From Lunularia cruciata (lineage: Eukaryota; Streptophyta; Marchantiopsida; Lunulariales; Lunulariaceae), in NCBI GenBank assembly GCA_948567375.1, contig OX419759.1, forward strand, positions 24,901,493 through 24,965,492: DNA of 64,000 nt, read 5' to 3'. The notes under the pieces are model-generated. The model searched no databases. It saw nothing but the letters and a program-made list of their open reading frames with translations, and had not been told where the DNA came from. How positions within the stretch are numbered: position 1 is the stretch's first letter; each line of letters starts with the position of its first letter. Below are positions 1 through 10,828 of the stretch, piece after piece. The position numbers and the translations under genes are program-made.

Positions 1-1
1 A

Positions 2-163
2 GATAGATTACGTATTAGTACAATTTCAGATCAGGAAAGAGAATTGTTAAATCTGGTAGAAGAAGTAGAAGATATGAAACCCAAGGAAAATGCAGTAGGA
101 AGTAAGATTACTTCGGGTTCGGGTTTGAAAGCCGAGGAAGAAGTAGACATCGGATCGGATTAG
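2..163 (+). pseudogene. C-terminal fragment of the Lng LTR-encoded coiled-coil protein
   Basis: The open frame from the window edge to TAG at 161-163 encodes about 53 residues matching the end of the LTR ORF at 48752-51327. Recognisable parts are a DQERELLNLVEEVED heptad-like stretch and the terminal EEEVDIGSD. The start lies outside the window, so it is unknown whether the upstream part is intact. No function is known for the family. Conservation of the C terminus across copies that differ in silent positions supports a real coding sequence. Confidence 0.6.
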
Positions 164-279
164 TAACCGATTTGAGATTTGAAGGGGCAGATATGAAGAG
201 GTGCATTGTCATTTCGGATCTGCAGGTTAGAACAGTTGTTGTAGAACGGTATAGTTGTTAGAACTGTCGATTGCTTCAC

Positions 280-287
280 TATTTAAG
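280..287 (+). promoter_or_regulatory. distal TATA-like box of Lng LTR (LngA)
   Basis: TATTTAAG lies 117 bases after the LTR ORF stop and about 680 bases before the LTR end. The same box occurs at 51444-51451 in LngH and, on the minus strand, near 11505 in LngD. Its place suggests it drives the genomic retroelement transcript. This would put the LTR ORF in U3. Confidence 0.45.
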
Positions 288-968
288 AGTGGCATTCGCA
301 GGAACTTGTTGTTCAGTGCTCATTATTTCTGAGAATAGATAAAATGAAGTGCTGTGAAGCAGTGCTCGTCGCTTGAGCTTGATTCCGAGTATCAACTTTG
401 TAATTGTGTTTGTGAATGTTTGGAGAAATTCGAAGTGCAAGTCAGAGTGCTTGTTGGATGTTGGATTCCACAGCCTTGATCTTCATTATGTGTGTTTGAT
501 CCTGAGTGAAGTGCAATCGAAGCAATGCCTTGACAGATCTGAGAGGAATTGTAGTGTTGGTAGTATTCTGCATTTGTGAGTGCAGTGCGAAGTTGATGTG
601 AAGCAATTTCGATCGAGGAAGTTGTGCCTTCAGTGGAAGGGTGGAACACAATTCTGAGGCAAAGTCGTTTTGCAGTGAAGTGCCGTTTTCGGGAGAGCCT
701 AAATCATCACAAATCAAGATTGTTTGGAAATAATTGATGGAGTTGTGATTTTGGGGTGTGAATTTGTGACAAGACTGCGAGTCAGTGCTTGTTACTCTCT
801 TCTGGGTGTGGTTTCTACCTGAGAGACTAAAGAAGAACTCAAGAAGAACTCAAGAAGAACTGAAATTGTTACTTTGCTTCGTATTTGGACATTTCTGACT
901 CGTATCTCTGCGGGAACGAACTTTACTTACCCGATTACCGCAAAAGTGATATTTGCCGGGTTGTCACA

Positions 969-3188
969 AAGGCATTCAAATCTTTATCCTTTGCATTTCT
1001 CCTTCTCATCTCTTGCACCAATAGCTTCAACTTGAGCAATCTTGTTTCTTTGATCCAGACACTGGCTTCTACACTCAGGATTGCATTCATCTTTGTTACA
1101 ATCTCCTTCAATGGCTCAAGTCTCATTCTTCTCTCTTGTTCTTGATCTGCAAGCCAATCTTCCTTATACATTGCCAATTTTGCCTCAATCTCAGCTTTCA
1201 CTGTCTCCTTTTCCTTCTCCTGTTGCACAATCTTCTCTTCCAAATTACGGAGTAACTTTCTCAGTCTTTCTTTGTCTCTATACCTCACGGTCAACTCCCT
1301 TTGCCAGAGCTGCTTCTTTACTTCTACACTTCCCATAACTCTATCAAGCTCTTGCTCCTTCTCTGCTACCCTTGCCATAGCATGAATAATTTCTAATCAA
1401 GAATCAACAAACTATTGTTTCAAGATTTCATACTCTGCTACTCATCTTTCCCTTGCTATGACATTCTGGTCTATGATTTGTTCTCTACTCCCCACTTCTC
1501 TCTTCAAGTTTTCAATTTCTTGATTCTATACTACTGCATCTACTTGTAGTACTTCTCTCTCTTCCTTACCTCGGGTTATACTCTTCTTCAACTCCGAGTT
1601 CTCTTCCTCTAATTGTGCTAACACTTACAACACAGTCTTCACCTTTGAACACTTTGATTGGATCTCCTTCTTCTTGTGCTCTAACTTTACTAACAATGGG
1701 CACACAATCTCTTGTAGATACTCTACTCATGCACTTGAGCTTATCTCAACTTGCAGACTTTTCTCCTTCTTTGCCTCTTCTTCACTCGACACTTGCCTTC
1801 TTAGCCGCAATTGCCTTATTGGGATGGATTCCTCACTCCCTGAACTTCCACTCTCCACTTCTCTTACCTTACTTGGTCCTGCTTTGTACTTTGCCTTCCT
1901 TTTGGAGCAAACTCCTCATTGAATGGTCACCCGCTTCTCCTCCTGCTCTAGAACTTCTTCTTCTACATGCAAGTTACATTCTTCTTCTATTTCCATCTTT
2001 CCTTTGTCCTCCTTGGGTACCGATTGCATCTCCTCTCCATCTTCACTTTTGCTGCTTGTTTCCCCACTCTGCAACATGAATTTGGGTTCTTCTTCCTTGT
2101 TTGAGTCTTCTTCCTTGCACTCAGCCTCTCCTTCTGACTCCTCTTCCAACAATGCGATTAACACCAATCCTCTCCTTGGGTTTACTTTCCTTGTCTTCCA
2201 AGGTCTCATTGCCGCTTCTTCTTCTTAGCCTTGTTGACTCCTTTTCTTTGACTTTGGAGTATTTACCTTCAACTGCACACTCTGCCCCGTTTGCACGTAG
2301 TACTCATCACTACTCCTTATCTGCAAGATGTACTGTTACTCCTCTGCATCAACATCTCTTCTCAAATCAGGGTGGAAGTGCAACACCATCTTGTGTCTCT
2401 CCGCTGCATTCAGCAAGTTCAGTCCCAAATAGAAATGGGCTGCAAACGGCATAATGTAGTGTGGAAGCGACTTGTCTCGCAAGTTCCACACCATCTGTCT
2501 CACCCGCTAATGAAAACACTTTGCCCAATTGATCAGCTCCCCTGCAACATCTTGTGGAAGAATACCGCTTGATGCTTCATTACATAAGTGGTTTGCTCCG
2601 GCTTCAAGATAGCCATCATTGCTGCTACAATGCCTCTTTTCATCGTGTCCTTATAGCTCTTGACCTTGTAACTATTCTTTGTGTGTGTTGAAGAGAAGGC
2701 ATCTCTTACCTCTTGGGTTTCTTTAGCTACTTCTCCCTTCCCCAAGAACGTGGATCCCTGCTCATCACCCACCTCTCTTCTGAGTACTAACGTCCAATCT
2801 GACTCTGACCATCAAGCCGGATTCCTCTCTTCCCTTCTCCCTCAAGGCCATCGAGACACTTACTCTTGATGATCTCAATCATGAAACCTGGAAAGCTAAT
2901 GTTCCAATTCCATGCCAAGAATGTGATCCAAAGCTTGCTCAAGACTTTGATTCTTGCAATCACATCTAACTTCCAAATTGCATGATTTCTCATTGCAAAT
3001 TCAGAGTTCTTCTTCCCACCTCCCATCTTTCTCTCTTCCACTCTGGGTTGGGGGCTACTCTTCCTACTGATTCTCGGACTAACTCTCTTGACCTCCTCTC
3101 TACACACCAGTGCATCTTTGACTACACTTCCCTTCCCATGATCTCCCGCAAGATGACTTCTTAACGGCAATGGAAAATTACTTGTCAT
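969..3188 (-). pseudogene. Lng LTR-encoded coiled-coil protein, copy in LngB (broken)
   Basis: The ATG at 3188 opens MTSNFPLPLRSHLAGD, homologous to the start of the ORF at 48752. Recognisable blocks follow with frameshifts: GGGKKNSEF and FLAWNWN near 3000-2890, a short KPEQTTYVMKHQAVFFHK block near 2600, an acidic central part near 2100, and a coiled coil from 1378 to 969 (QELDRVMGSVEVKKQLWQREL). The frame is lost at several places and the C terminus is cut off by LngA. No enzyme motif, signal peptide or membrane segment is visible. It is the most diverged of the well-preserved copies, yet the heptad regions remain readable. Confidence 0.7.
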
Positions 3189-3598
3189 TGCTTTGTCTCT
3201 AGCCCAATTTTTATAGTGGCGTGCTTCCTCCGTCTCTCTTCACTTTGAATTTCTACCAAGAAATCACACCTTCTTCATGCTCTTGTCATTGTCATTTTTC
3301 CCTGTTTATAGGCCAGCCATTTTTGTGCATGGTACCTTCTTGAATGTCCAACCCCAAAGGAAAGTTGTTACACTATCCTTGCCTCGGGTTGAGCACTCCC
3401 TAGACAAAGTCTCCTTACTTTGGGTTGTAGGCTGACACGGCAAATCTGAGTACTTTGTCTTCTAACACAAAGTCCCTTTACCTTGGGTTACAACCCGAGG
3501 ACACCTTTCTTCACCTTCTAATGCCATACATGTGCAATACAACTTCTCTATACACTTCTTCTCCATAAATAAAAAAGACAAAAAATGTGGGTACCACA
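969..3598 (-). mobile_element. LngB: Lng-family LTR, 5' two thirds
   Basis: Reading the minus strand, the LTR starts TGTGGTACCC at 3598 and shows the conserved U3 motifs (GAAGTAAA/CTTTGGG direct repeats around 3400-3490), a TATA box near 3210, and the ORF start at 3188. At 969 it is cut by LngA. The downstream remainder should lie left of LngA, outside the window. Its right flank at 3599 is integrase sequence of TetA, so LngB had inserted in that element; ACATT at 3599-3603 is the expected duplication. Confidence 0.85.
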
Positions 3599-3998
3599 AC
3601 ATTCATAGGAGATTGAAGAAAGCACAAGGAGGTGATACAAAGAAGTCAAGGAAGGACCAACTCATGGAGTTGGAAGAGGCAAGAGCAGTTGCTATGGTTT
3701 GAGTGGAGCAAGCCCAAAGGAAAAAAAAGGAGAGTTGTGACAAGAGGCAAGGCAAGGCAAGGTAAGAAGAAGGTGGGAGCCTTTCAAAGAAGGTGGTTGG
3801 GTAATGTTGTTTGATTCCATTCTATTCAAGAGAGTGCAAAAGAATTTTTTGCTTAAGTACTTTGAACCTTTCATAGTGGAGATGGTGTGGGGCAATTACA
3901 CCTATGATCTCAAGGAGTTGGGAGGAAGACACTTTGATAGGTTTAACCATGACAAGTTGAAGATGTATCACAAAGTGAAAACTTAGTCCGGGGATAAA
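3599..3998 (+). pseudogene. TetA integrase C-terminal remnant and 3' noncoding
   Basis: The sequence matches the end of Tet pol: a RRLKKAQGG-like block, then MELEEARAVAMV and a VQKNFLLKYFEPFIVEMVWGNYTYDLKELGGRHFDR stretch spread over frames. In-frame stops (for example TGA in the AMV*VEQ region) and a GGCAA repeat expansion break it. It ends at the PPT-like GGGGATAAA just before the LTR. Upstream Tet sequence was separated by the LngB insertion. It is non-functional. Confidence 0.8.
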
Positions 3999-4677
3999 TG
4001 TAACACCCATTTTCACATGTGTGTGGTATTGTGATATTTAACTTGGTACTAAAAATATTTGAGACATATTATTTATATAGAGATAAAGGATGGTTCTATA
4101 TTAGCCAAAGTTAGTCATAGCAAAGATAGTGGGGACCTTGATTTAAAGGAAGTGGAAAAGATGAGCACCACTTTTTTGGATTCTAGTGTGTTGACTTGGT
4201 ATTATTCCTATGTGTTTGGTTTTGAGGAAAGAGTTGAGAACTCTTGGGCCCACAAGCCTTTTTGTCTTGGATTCTTCTATAGTCCAAGGATAGTCTATGT
4301 GAAGGAATCCTTGACTTAGTGAATGGGGCAAGATAAGATCACATGATTAGTGGAATAGCCCATGTGGATGGATATTCCTTTCTACTTTTTGACTTTACTT
4401 GATTTTTAGCCTAGTAACTTGAGTTACAATGGTAAATAATAACTTTAGTGTGTAACTAATTCACAAGTATATAAACAAGGTGTGAGGAGGTACTCATCAT
4501 CCTTTCATTTGCAACTATCTCTCTCTCATTGAGTTCTATAGTGAACAATGTCTTGAGTCTTGGAGTGTTAGCCTTAGAGGGGTATGATGGAGTTGGTTCC
4601 TTGCCTTCTTAGTCCATGGTGCGCTACCATAATAGCCATCAGAGGTTCATCTTGAGTGAGAGACATGCCGGCTCACA
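3999..4677 (+). mobile_element. TetA 3' LTR
   Basis: A 679-bp Tet LTR starting TGTAACACCC and ending CCGGCTCACA, next to a PPT-like tract. It contains the family TATA box (TATATAAAC near 4470) and several GTAACT motifs upstream of it. The base after the LTR falls inside a minus-strand Lng LTR (LngC), so TetA is an insertion into LngC. The probable right target duplication is AGTC at 4678-4681; the left copy is off the window. Confidence 0.88.
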
Positions 4678-5923
4678 AGTCCTTCTCTATCACTCTCTTC
4701 CTCATACTCTCCAACTCATGCTCCATCACTGATGCACTTGCCTTTGAATGTATCACCTCCACTTGTGCATCAACAATTACTCTCCTCATTACCTTGACCA
4801 ACATCATCTTCTCCTTCAATTTCTCCTTACACTTCACCAAGTCCTCCTTCAAGACTTCCAAGCTTTTATTCCAAAGAACCGCCTCCACCCAAAGTTCCTC
4901 GACTTCCATCTCTACCCGAGTTAACTTGCTTCTCAACGCTAAGGTTTCCTCACTCCATTTTGCTATGACCGCTAACTCATCCTTCACTTCTTGATAAGAA
5001 CTTGTCCTCTCTACTTTCTTTTGCTGCAAAAACACCAACAATAGACACACAATCTTTGACAAATACTCAACTCCCTCACCTTTTCCATTGCTGTGTTTGA
5101 CATCTTTGCCTTTGGTAAGTAATTCTTTGACTGGTGCCTTACCCCAAAGATGTGATCTTTGTATCTTCAAAGTTTCTCTATCCAAACTCTCCTCCTTGTA
5201 GCTTTACTTGGTCCGACAATGACTACTTGAGCACTTCTCTTCTCCCTGGCAACCTTTGGACATACCAAGGCCCCCTCTTCTTTCTTCTCACACTCACGTT
5301 CAGCTGTTGACACCTCCAAAACTTGGCTTCTTTGCTTCCCCAACCTTTTCTCTAGATTGTTAGACTTCAGCTTCTCCTTCACTGCTACTACTCAATTCCT
5401 CACTCCGTAGTGTGAACTCTTCTTCTCCTCTTGAGGCTTCTCTTTTTGACTCCATTTATCCCTTTTATTCCTCCTCCAAAGTCAATTCTTTCACTTCCAC
5501 TAGTGTTGGCTTTGGGTTAAGTTTTTGTATCTTTGAGGCTACACCGGTGAAATTTGTTCTTCAGGTCTACTTTGCTTTTTGGGCATGGAGATATCCATTG
5601 CTAATATTTTCTCCTTTCAACTCTTCATGTAGTAATCATCCCCTTCATGAACTTGCTCCATGTAATAGCATTCATCTGCATTAGCTTCCTTGCATGAATC
5701 CGGGTGAAAGTGGGACCGCATTCTACTTCTCTCCTCCAAAGTCAACAGATTCAGCCCAAAGTAGAAATGAGCTGCAAAGGATACAAAATAGTGAGGCTAA
5801 ATGTCCATTCTATAACTAGTGATCATCTGCTCTACATGCTAGTGTAGAGATTTTGCCCAATCCACCACCTCTCTTGCAAACATCTAGTGGAAGAACATTG
5901 CTTGCTGCATCATGACGTAGGTG
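4678..5923 (-). mobile_element. LngC: diverged Lng LTR, middle segment
   Basis: This minus-strand segment is homologous at protein level to the Lng LTR ORF but much diverged in DNA. It continues at 28593 on the other side of the Tet tandem: the reading crosses from MAMFKLE (at 28593) to TTYVM (at 5923), which together match the intact KPEQTTYVM block. It is bounded at 4678 by TetA and at 5923 by the Tet tandem, whose GTTC target duplication lies at 5924-5927. Confidence 0.8.
4678..5923 (-). pseudogene. diverged Lng LTR coiled-coil ORF, middle part
   Basis: Two frames (5382-5167 and 5185-4673) encode a GVEYLSKIVCLLL block equivalent to GVEYLREVVCPLL in LngH, followed by a long Glu/Lys/Leu coiled coil with the matching QVEVIHSKASASVMEHELESM segment. 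Upstream, 5927-5690 matches the NWARCFHGRTRQMVWNL/AHFYLGLNLL region in broken frames. The protein pattern is kept while the nucleotides have changed greatly, which argues that the ORF was under coding constraint in more than one Lng lineage before decay. Confidence 0.65.
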
Positions 5924-5927
5924 GTTC
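5924..5927. repeat. 4-bp target duplication (GTTC) of the Tet tandem, left copy
   Basis: GTTC here is repeated at 28589-28592, directly outside the two outer ends (TGTGAGCCGG at 5928 and GGGTGTGACA at 28588). It brackets the whole 22.7-kb block as a single insertion into LngC. Confidence 0.85.
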
Positions 5928-6617
5928 TGTGAGCCGGCCTGTCTCTCACTCAAGATGAACCTCTGATGGCTATTATGGTAGCGCACCATAGACTAAGAAG
6001 GCAAGGAACTCCAACTCCATCATACTCCTCCAAGGCTAACACTCCAAGACTCAAGACATTGCTCACTAGAGAACTCAATGAGAGAGATAGTTGCAAATGA
6101 AAGGATGATGAGTACCTCCTCACCCCTTGTTTATATACTTGTGAAATAGTTACGTACCAAAGTTACTAATTACCATAGTAACTCAAGTTACTAGACTAAA
6201 AGTCAAGTAAAAACAAAAATTAGAAAGGAATATCCATTCACATGGGCATATTCTCCTAAGGATGTGGTCTTATCTTGACCCAACCACTAAGTCAAAGATT
6301 CCTTCACATGGGCTATCCTTGGACTAAAGAAGAATCCAAAAAAAAAAGGCTTGCGGGCCCAAGAGTTCTCAACTCTTTCCTCAAAGCCAAACACCTAGGA
6401 ATAATACCAAGTCAACACACTAGAATCCAAAATAGTGGTGCTCATCTTTTCTACTTCCTCTAAAGTAAAGTCCCCTTTATCTTAGCTATGACTAACTTTA
6501 GCTAACCATGAATAATATAGAACTATCCTTTATCTCTATATAAATAATATCTCTTAAGTACTTGTAATACCAAGCTAAATATCACAATACCACACACATG
6601 CACAAATGGGTGTTACA
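5928..6617 (-). mobile_element. TetB 3' LTR
   Basis: A 690-bp LTR in minus orientation. Its start, TGTAACACCC, is at 6617 directly downstream of the PPT-like tract GTCCGGGTGTAAA (6618-6630). Its end, CCGGCTCACA, is at 5928. It contains a TATA box (GTATATAAAC on the minus strand, near 6130-6145) and the GTAACT cluster. The left flank is LngC. Confidence 0.9.
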
Positions 6618-6665
6618 TTTACACCCGGACTAAGTTTTCACCTTGTCCTCAAAGTGAGGGTCTCT

Positions 6666-7520
6666 TTACCTTCTATGGTACATCTTCAACTTATCATGGT
6701 TAATCCTATCAAAGTGTCTTTCTCCCAACTCCTTGAGATCATAGGTGTAATTGCCCCACACCTTCTCCACAATGAAAGGTCCAAAGTACTTAGGCAAAAA
6801 CTTCTTTTGCACTCTCTTGAATTGAATGGAATCAAACAACATTACCCAATCACCTTCTTTGAAAGTCTCCACCTTCTTCTTGCCTTGCCTCTTGTCATAG
6901 CTCTCCTTTTGTTTCCTTTGGGCTTGCTCCACTCGAACCATAGCAACTGCTCTTGCCTCTTCCAACTCCATGAGTTGATCCTTCCTTGATCTCTCTGCAT
7001 TATCTCCTTGTGTTTTCTTCAATCTCCTATGAATGCTATGGAAGGTAGGAAGATCAAAGTGAATAGGTAAGGTAGACTCAATACCATATACCAATTGAAA
7101 TGGAGAATATCTAGTGGAAGTCTTCATGGTTGTCCTATACTCCCACAAAACTGCATGAATCTTCTTGTCCCAATGATGTTTAGCCCCCTCCATTTCTGCA
7201 TCTTTGGCCAACATCATGCACAAGGTCTGATTGGTTCTCTCTGCCAAGCCATTGGAATTTGGCTTATAGGATGTAGTTAATCTATGTGTGATAGAGAAAT
7301 GTCGCAGCATAGCTGTAGTAATGCTTCTTGTAAACTCTCCTCCTCTATAAGAAACTAACTCCAAAGGGCATCCAGACCTAGTGATAATGCATTCATAAAG
7401 AAATCTACCCACTTTATCTTCATTCTTGTCCCTCAATGGTCTAGCCTCAACCCACTTGGTAAGGTAATCAGTAACTACCACAATGTACCGATTGTTCCTT
7501 GGGGTTCTATTGAGAGGTCC
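6666..7520 (-). pseudogene. TetB integrase core and C-terminal domain (broken)
   Basis: This codes the Ty3/gypsy integrase catalytic core and C terminus: TDYLTKWVEARPL, then ELVSYRGGEF, then NSNGLAERTNQTL with the catalytic Glu, and finally KEGDWVMLFDSIQFKRVQKKFLP and the stop after KMYHRR. The second catalytic Asp (SDRGGEF in TetC and TetF) is Tyr here, and an in-frame TAA at about 7519 separates it from the upstream pol. Either change should abolish integration. There is no chromodomain at the C terminus. Confidence 0.88.
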
Positions 7521-9599
7521 TTAAAAATCAATTCCCCACTTCTCAAAAGGTCCTAGCAATGGAATTGATCTAAGTGGTGGAGTGGATGTAGACTTTCTAG
7601 AAAAAGCTTGACAAACATGACAAGTTTTGCAATAATCAAGATGATCCTTAAAAATCCCTCTCCAATGGTAACCTGCATCTAGAATCTTGAAAGTAGTCAC
7701 CTTTCTTGCAAAGTGTCCTCCACATACTAAACCTTCATGAAACTCCTTTATGAGTAGGATAGACTCTTCCTTACCCACTGCTCTTTGAAGTAGACCATCT
7801 GCTCCTTGGTGAAAAAGAATATCCTCCACCATTGTGTAAGGTCTAGATCTTGCTGCAAGGGCCTTCCTCTCCCTAGCATGCATCCCTTCTAGATAGTTAC
7901 CTCTTGTCACAAAATCCCCAATCTCCTTGTACTCCATTGGAACCTCTTGAGTGACTGAGATTGTCATGAGCTCCTCATCCGAGAAGGAATCATCCACTGG
8001 CTCATCTCCATCATGATCATAGGCTCTAGATAACAAATCAGCATTTGCATGTTTCTTTCCTGGCCTATCCTCAATGGTGTAGTCATACTCAGACAAGAGT
8101 ATCATCCACCTTGCTAGTCTCCCTTCAACATTAGGCTTGTTGAAGATGTAATTCAAAGCCTTGTGATCCGTGACAATTGTGGCTTTCCCTCCAATCAAGT
8201 AGTGTCTAAACTTCTTGAGACCAAAGATCACTGTCAACCCTTCTCTCCCCGTGACAGAGTAGTTCTTCTCTGCTGAAACCATCTGCCTACTAGCATAAGC
8301 TATTGGATGATCATGCCCATGTTGGTCTAATTGACTAAGAATGCATCCTATAGCTACATTAGAAGCATCGATGTAGAGGATGAAAGGTTTACTCCAATCA
8401 GGTTTAGCAAGAATTGGAGCTACAACAAGGGATTGCTTGAGCTCTTCAAAAGCTTTGAGAGCCTCCTCGTCTTCCGAAATCACCATGTAATCTACACCCT
8501 TCTTCATGTAGATGGTCAATGCATAAGCCTTGTTGGAAAATGAGAAGATGAACCTCCTATAGTACCCAACCATCCCCAAGAATTGGCGTAACTTTGTCAA
8601 GCTTGAAGGGAATGGAAGGTCTGAGATTTTCCTCACCTTCTCAAGATCAACTGCTATTCCATCCTTGGAGATGATGTGCCCCAAAAGTAGACCTTCTTCA
8701 CATCCAAAAATGCACTTCTCTGGGTTGAGTGATGCATTTGCCTCATCCAAGCGTTGCAAGACTTTGATTAGGTGCTCAAAGTGCTCCTCCTTGCTCCCAT
8801 AGACACAAAAGTCATCAATGAAGTCTCTCACAAATTTCCAAATGAAAGGGTTAAATACCTTGTTCATGAACCATTGGAATGTGGCTGGAGCATTGCAAAG
8901 CCCAAAAGGCATGACCTTGAAAGCGTAAGTTCCCCAAGGTGTGGTGAACATGGTGAGTTGTTGATGCTTTGGTGCAATCTTGATTTGGTTGTATCCACTA
9001 TAACCATCTCCAAAACTGTACCTCTCATGACTTGCAACCTCCTCCAAGATCTCATCAATGAATGGCAATGGGTAGTAGTCCTTCTTGGTAACAGCATTAA
9101 GCCTTTTGTAATCCACACATACCCAAAGCTTGCCATTCTTTTTCTTCACAATGACAATTGGAGACACCCATTCTGAATTCTCCACCTCAAAGATAAATCC
9201 AGCCTCCTTGAGCTTATCAATCTCCTCCTTCACAACCAAAGATATTGGTGGGCTAATGCGACGTTGCTTTTGGCGGATTGGTCTTGCATGTGACTCCACT
9301 TCTATCTTGTGCTCCTTCAAGGTGACTTCCTTTAAATCCTTGTAACTAAAAGCAAACACATGGATGAACTTGTGGAAAATCTCCTCAAATCTCACCTTCT
9401 CCTCCTTGGTATCATTTGGGCCATACTTGAGGGTAGATACATTTCTCTCTACCTCCTCAAGTGTCAATGGTGATTTATCTGGGTCCTTCAAAACCTCTGG
9501 CTTAGGTGCCAAATCCATAGCACACAAGGGATACACATCTGAATCTGATTTAGATTCATCCTCCTCCGTGGAAGTCTCCTCCTCCATGCTTGTGTCCAC
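7521..9599 (-). pseudogene. TetB reverse transcriptase, RNase H and integrase zinc-binding domain
   Basis: A 692-codon open frame. RT motifs in order: KKKNGKLWVCVDYKRLNAV, YSFGDGYSGYNQI, VMPFGLCNAPATFQ, and FIDDFCVYGS as the catalytic block (F/Y-x-D-D type). RNase H follows with ILYIDASNVAIG, REGLTVIFGLKKFRHYL and TDHKALNYI, ending in ANADLLSRA. The integrase HHCC finger follows (FHEGLVCGGHF ... CKTCHVCQ). Upstream, a one-base deletion near 9598 puts it out of frame with the protease. The long open frame indicates a relatively young insertion, though the polyprotein is not intact. Confidence 0.9.
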
Positions 9600-10828
9600 A
9601 CTGAAGCTCCTTCTTCAGAATCTGATTCCCAATAATCAGAAGATGGTGTATCTGAATGTGAAGTGTTGGTGGTGTTAGTCACAAGAACTGTGACCCTATG
9701 GTTTGATGGCCCAATCCTCAAGTACCCTTTGTGCCATCGATCAGTTGTGCGTGCTGCTCTCAACCATGGCCTCCCAAGAAGTAAGTCATAGCTTGAATCC
9801 TTCAAGACTTGGAAAGTCATGAGATTTTGAACTCCCATAACTGAAACTACCACTTTATCCATCACCTCTACTGGTCAAACTTGTTGCTTGTTTGCCATGC
9901 TCACCACAAGTGTTGAAGGTTTTGAGGGTATCATACCCAACTTCTTCATCAACCTTTTTGACATGGCATTTACTGCTGATCCTCCATCAACCAATGCATC
10001 CTTGATGTTATGACCATTCACTCTCACATCAATCTTAGAGGCATATTCACAAGCCTCCTATGGTGCTGGCTTGGCATCCACCACCCCCATTGATATTGGA
10101 ACTTTTGCCTTCTTCTTCTTCTTGCTCCTTGTAGAACTCAAACCACCTCTAACCTCCTTTCTCAAGGTAGATTTCAAAGCAATCAATTAGCCCATTGTGA
10201 TGTTAGCCTTGTGACTACCAACATCCTCCAACACATTGTAGTTCCATTGTTGCTTTGAGATCAAGAAGTCCTCCATCCCCAACTTCTTCCTTGGAGTCTT
10301 TGTTGTTGATGGTGTTGAGGTGCGAGTGCTCCTAGTAGACATAGGAGTATCCTTGCTTGAAGTAAATCCTTGAGAAGAGTGAACATCCTTTGCAAAATGA
10401 GCTCTCTTCTTCTCTTGTGCCAAAAGCTCCAAATTAAGACCCTTGGAGTTTGAGCACTCTCCCTTCTCATACTTGCTCTCAACCACATTTATGGATGCTA
10501 TCTCCTTACCTTTGTTTGGATTAGGGGCCACTTGGGTTTCAATACCTCCCTCTTTCCCTCTATTGGCTCCCTCATAACCCCTTCCTCCACAACCAAAAAA
10601 ATTTCTTTCATTGAAATTGTTGGCTGGTTGGCCTCCTCTATATGGATAGTTTCCATAACTCCTAGGCTCTCTCCCTACATTCTGATCCACCTCTCTCTTC
10701 TCCCATAGTTGCACCACATTGATCTTGAGATCCGCAAGTTGTTCTGTGATGGTTTGGAGTGGATCTTTTGGTGGAGGTGCAAGAACTGGAGCAACTACTA
10801 CTTGTGGTGCAACCCTCATCACCAAAGT
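9600..10828 (-). pseudogene. TetB gag C-terminal part and protease
   Basis: On the minus strand this holds the gag linker (SSQGFTSSKDTPMS, KKLGMEDFLISKQQWNYNVLEDVGSHKANIT), the protease with an ALVDGGSAVNAMS-like active site and a SSYDLLLGRPWL strand, and a Ser/Glu-rich linker before RT. Stops and frameshifts (near 10190, 10055 and 9870) break it. The CCHC-containing part of gag is partly deleted. It is cut at 10828 by LngD; the preceding gag and part of the leader are missing and not found on the far side of LngD. Confidence 0.8.

Larger units (their letters stand above)
1..968 (+). mobile_element. LngA: right-hand end of a long Lng-family LTR
   Basis: This is the 3' part of a long LTR, collinear with 51160-52112. 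It holds the tail of the LTR-encoded ORF, a TATTTAAG box at 280-287, an R-U5-like stretch, and the terminal GGGTTGTCACA at 958-968. The base after the end begins AAGGC (969-973), where a minus-strand Lng LTR resumes in mid-ORF. LngA was therefore inserted into LngB, and AAGGC is the probable right copy of its 5-bp target duplication; the left copy is outside the window. Whether LngA is a solo LTR or the 3' LTR of a full element cannot be decided here. Confidence 0.85.
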
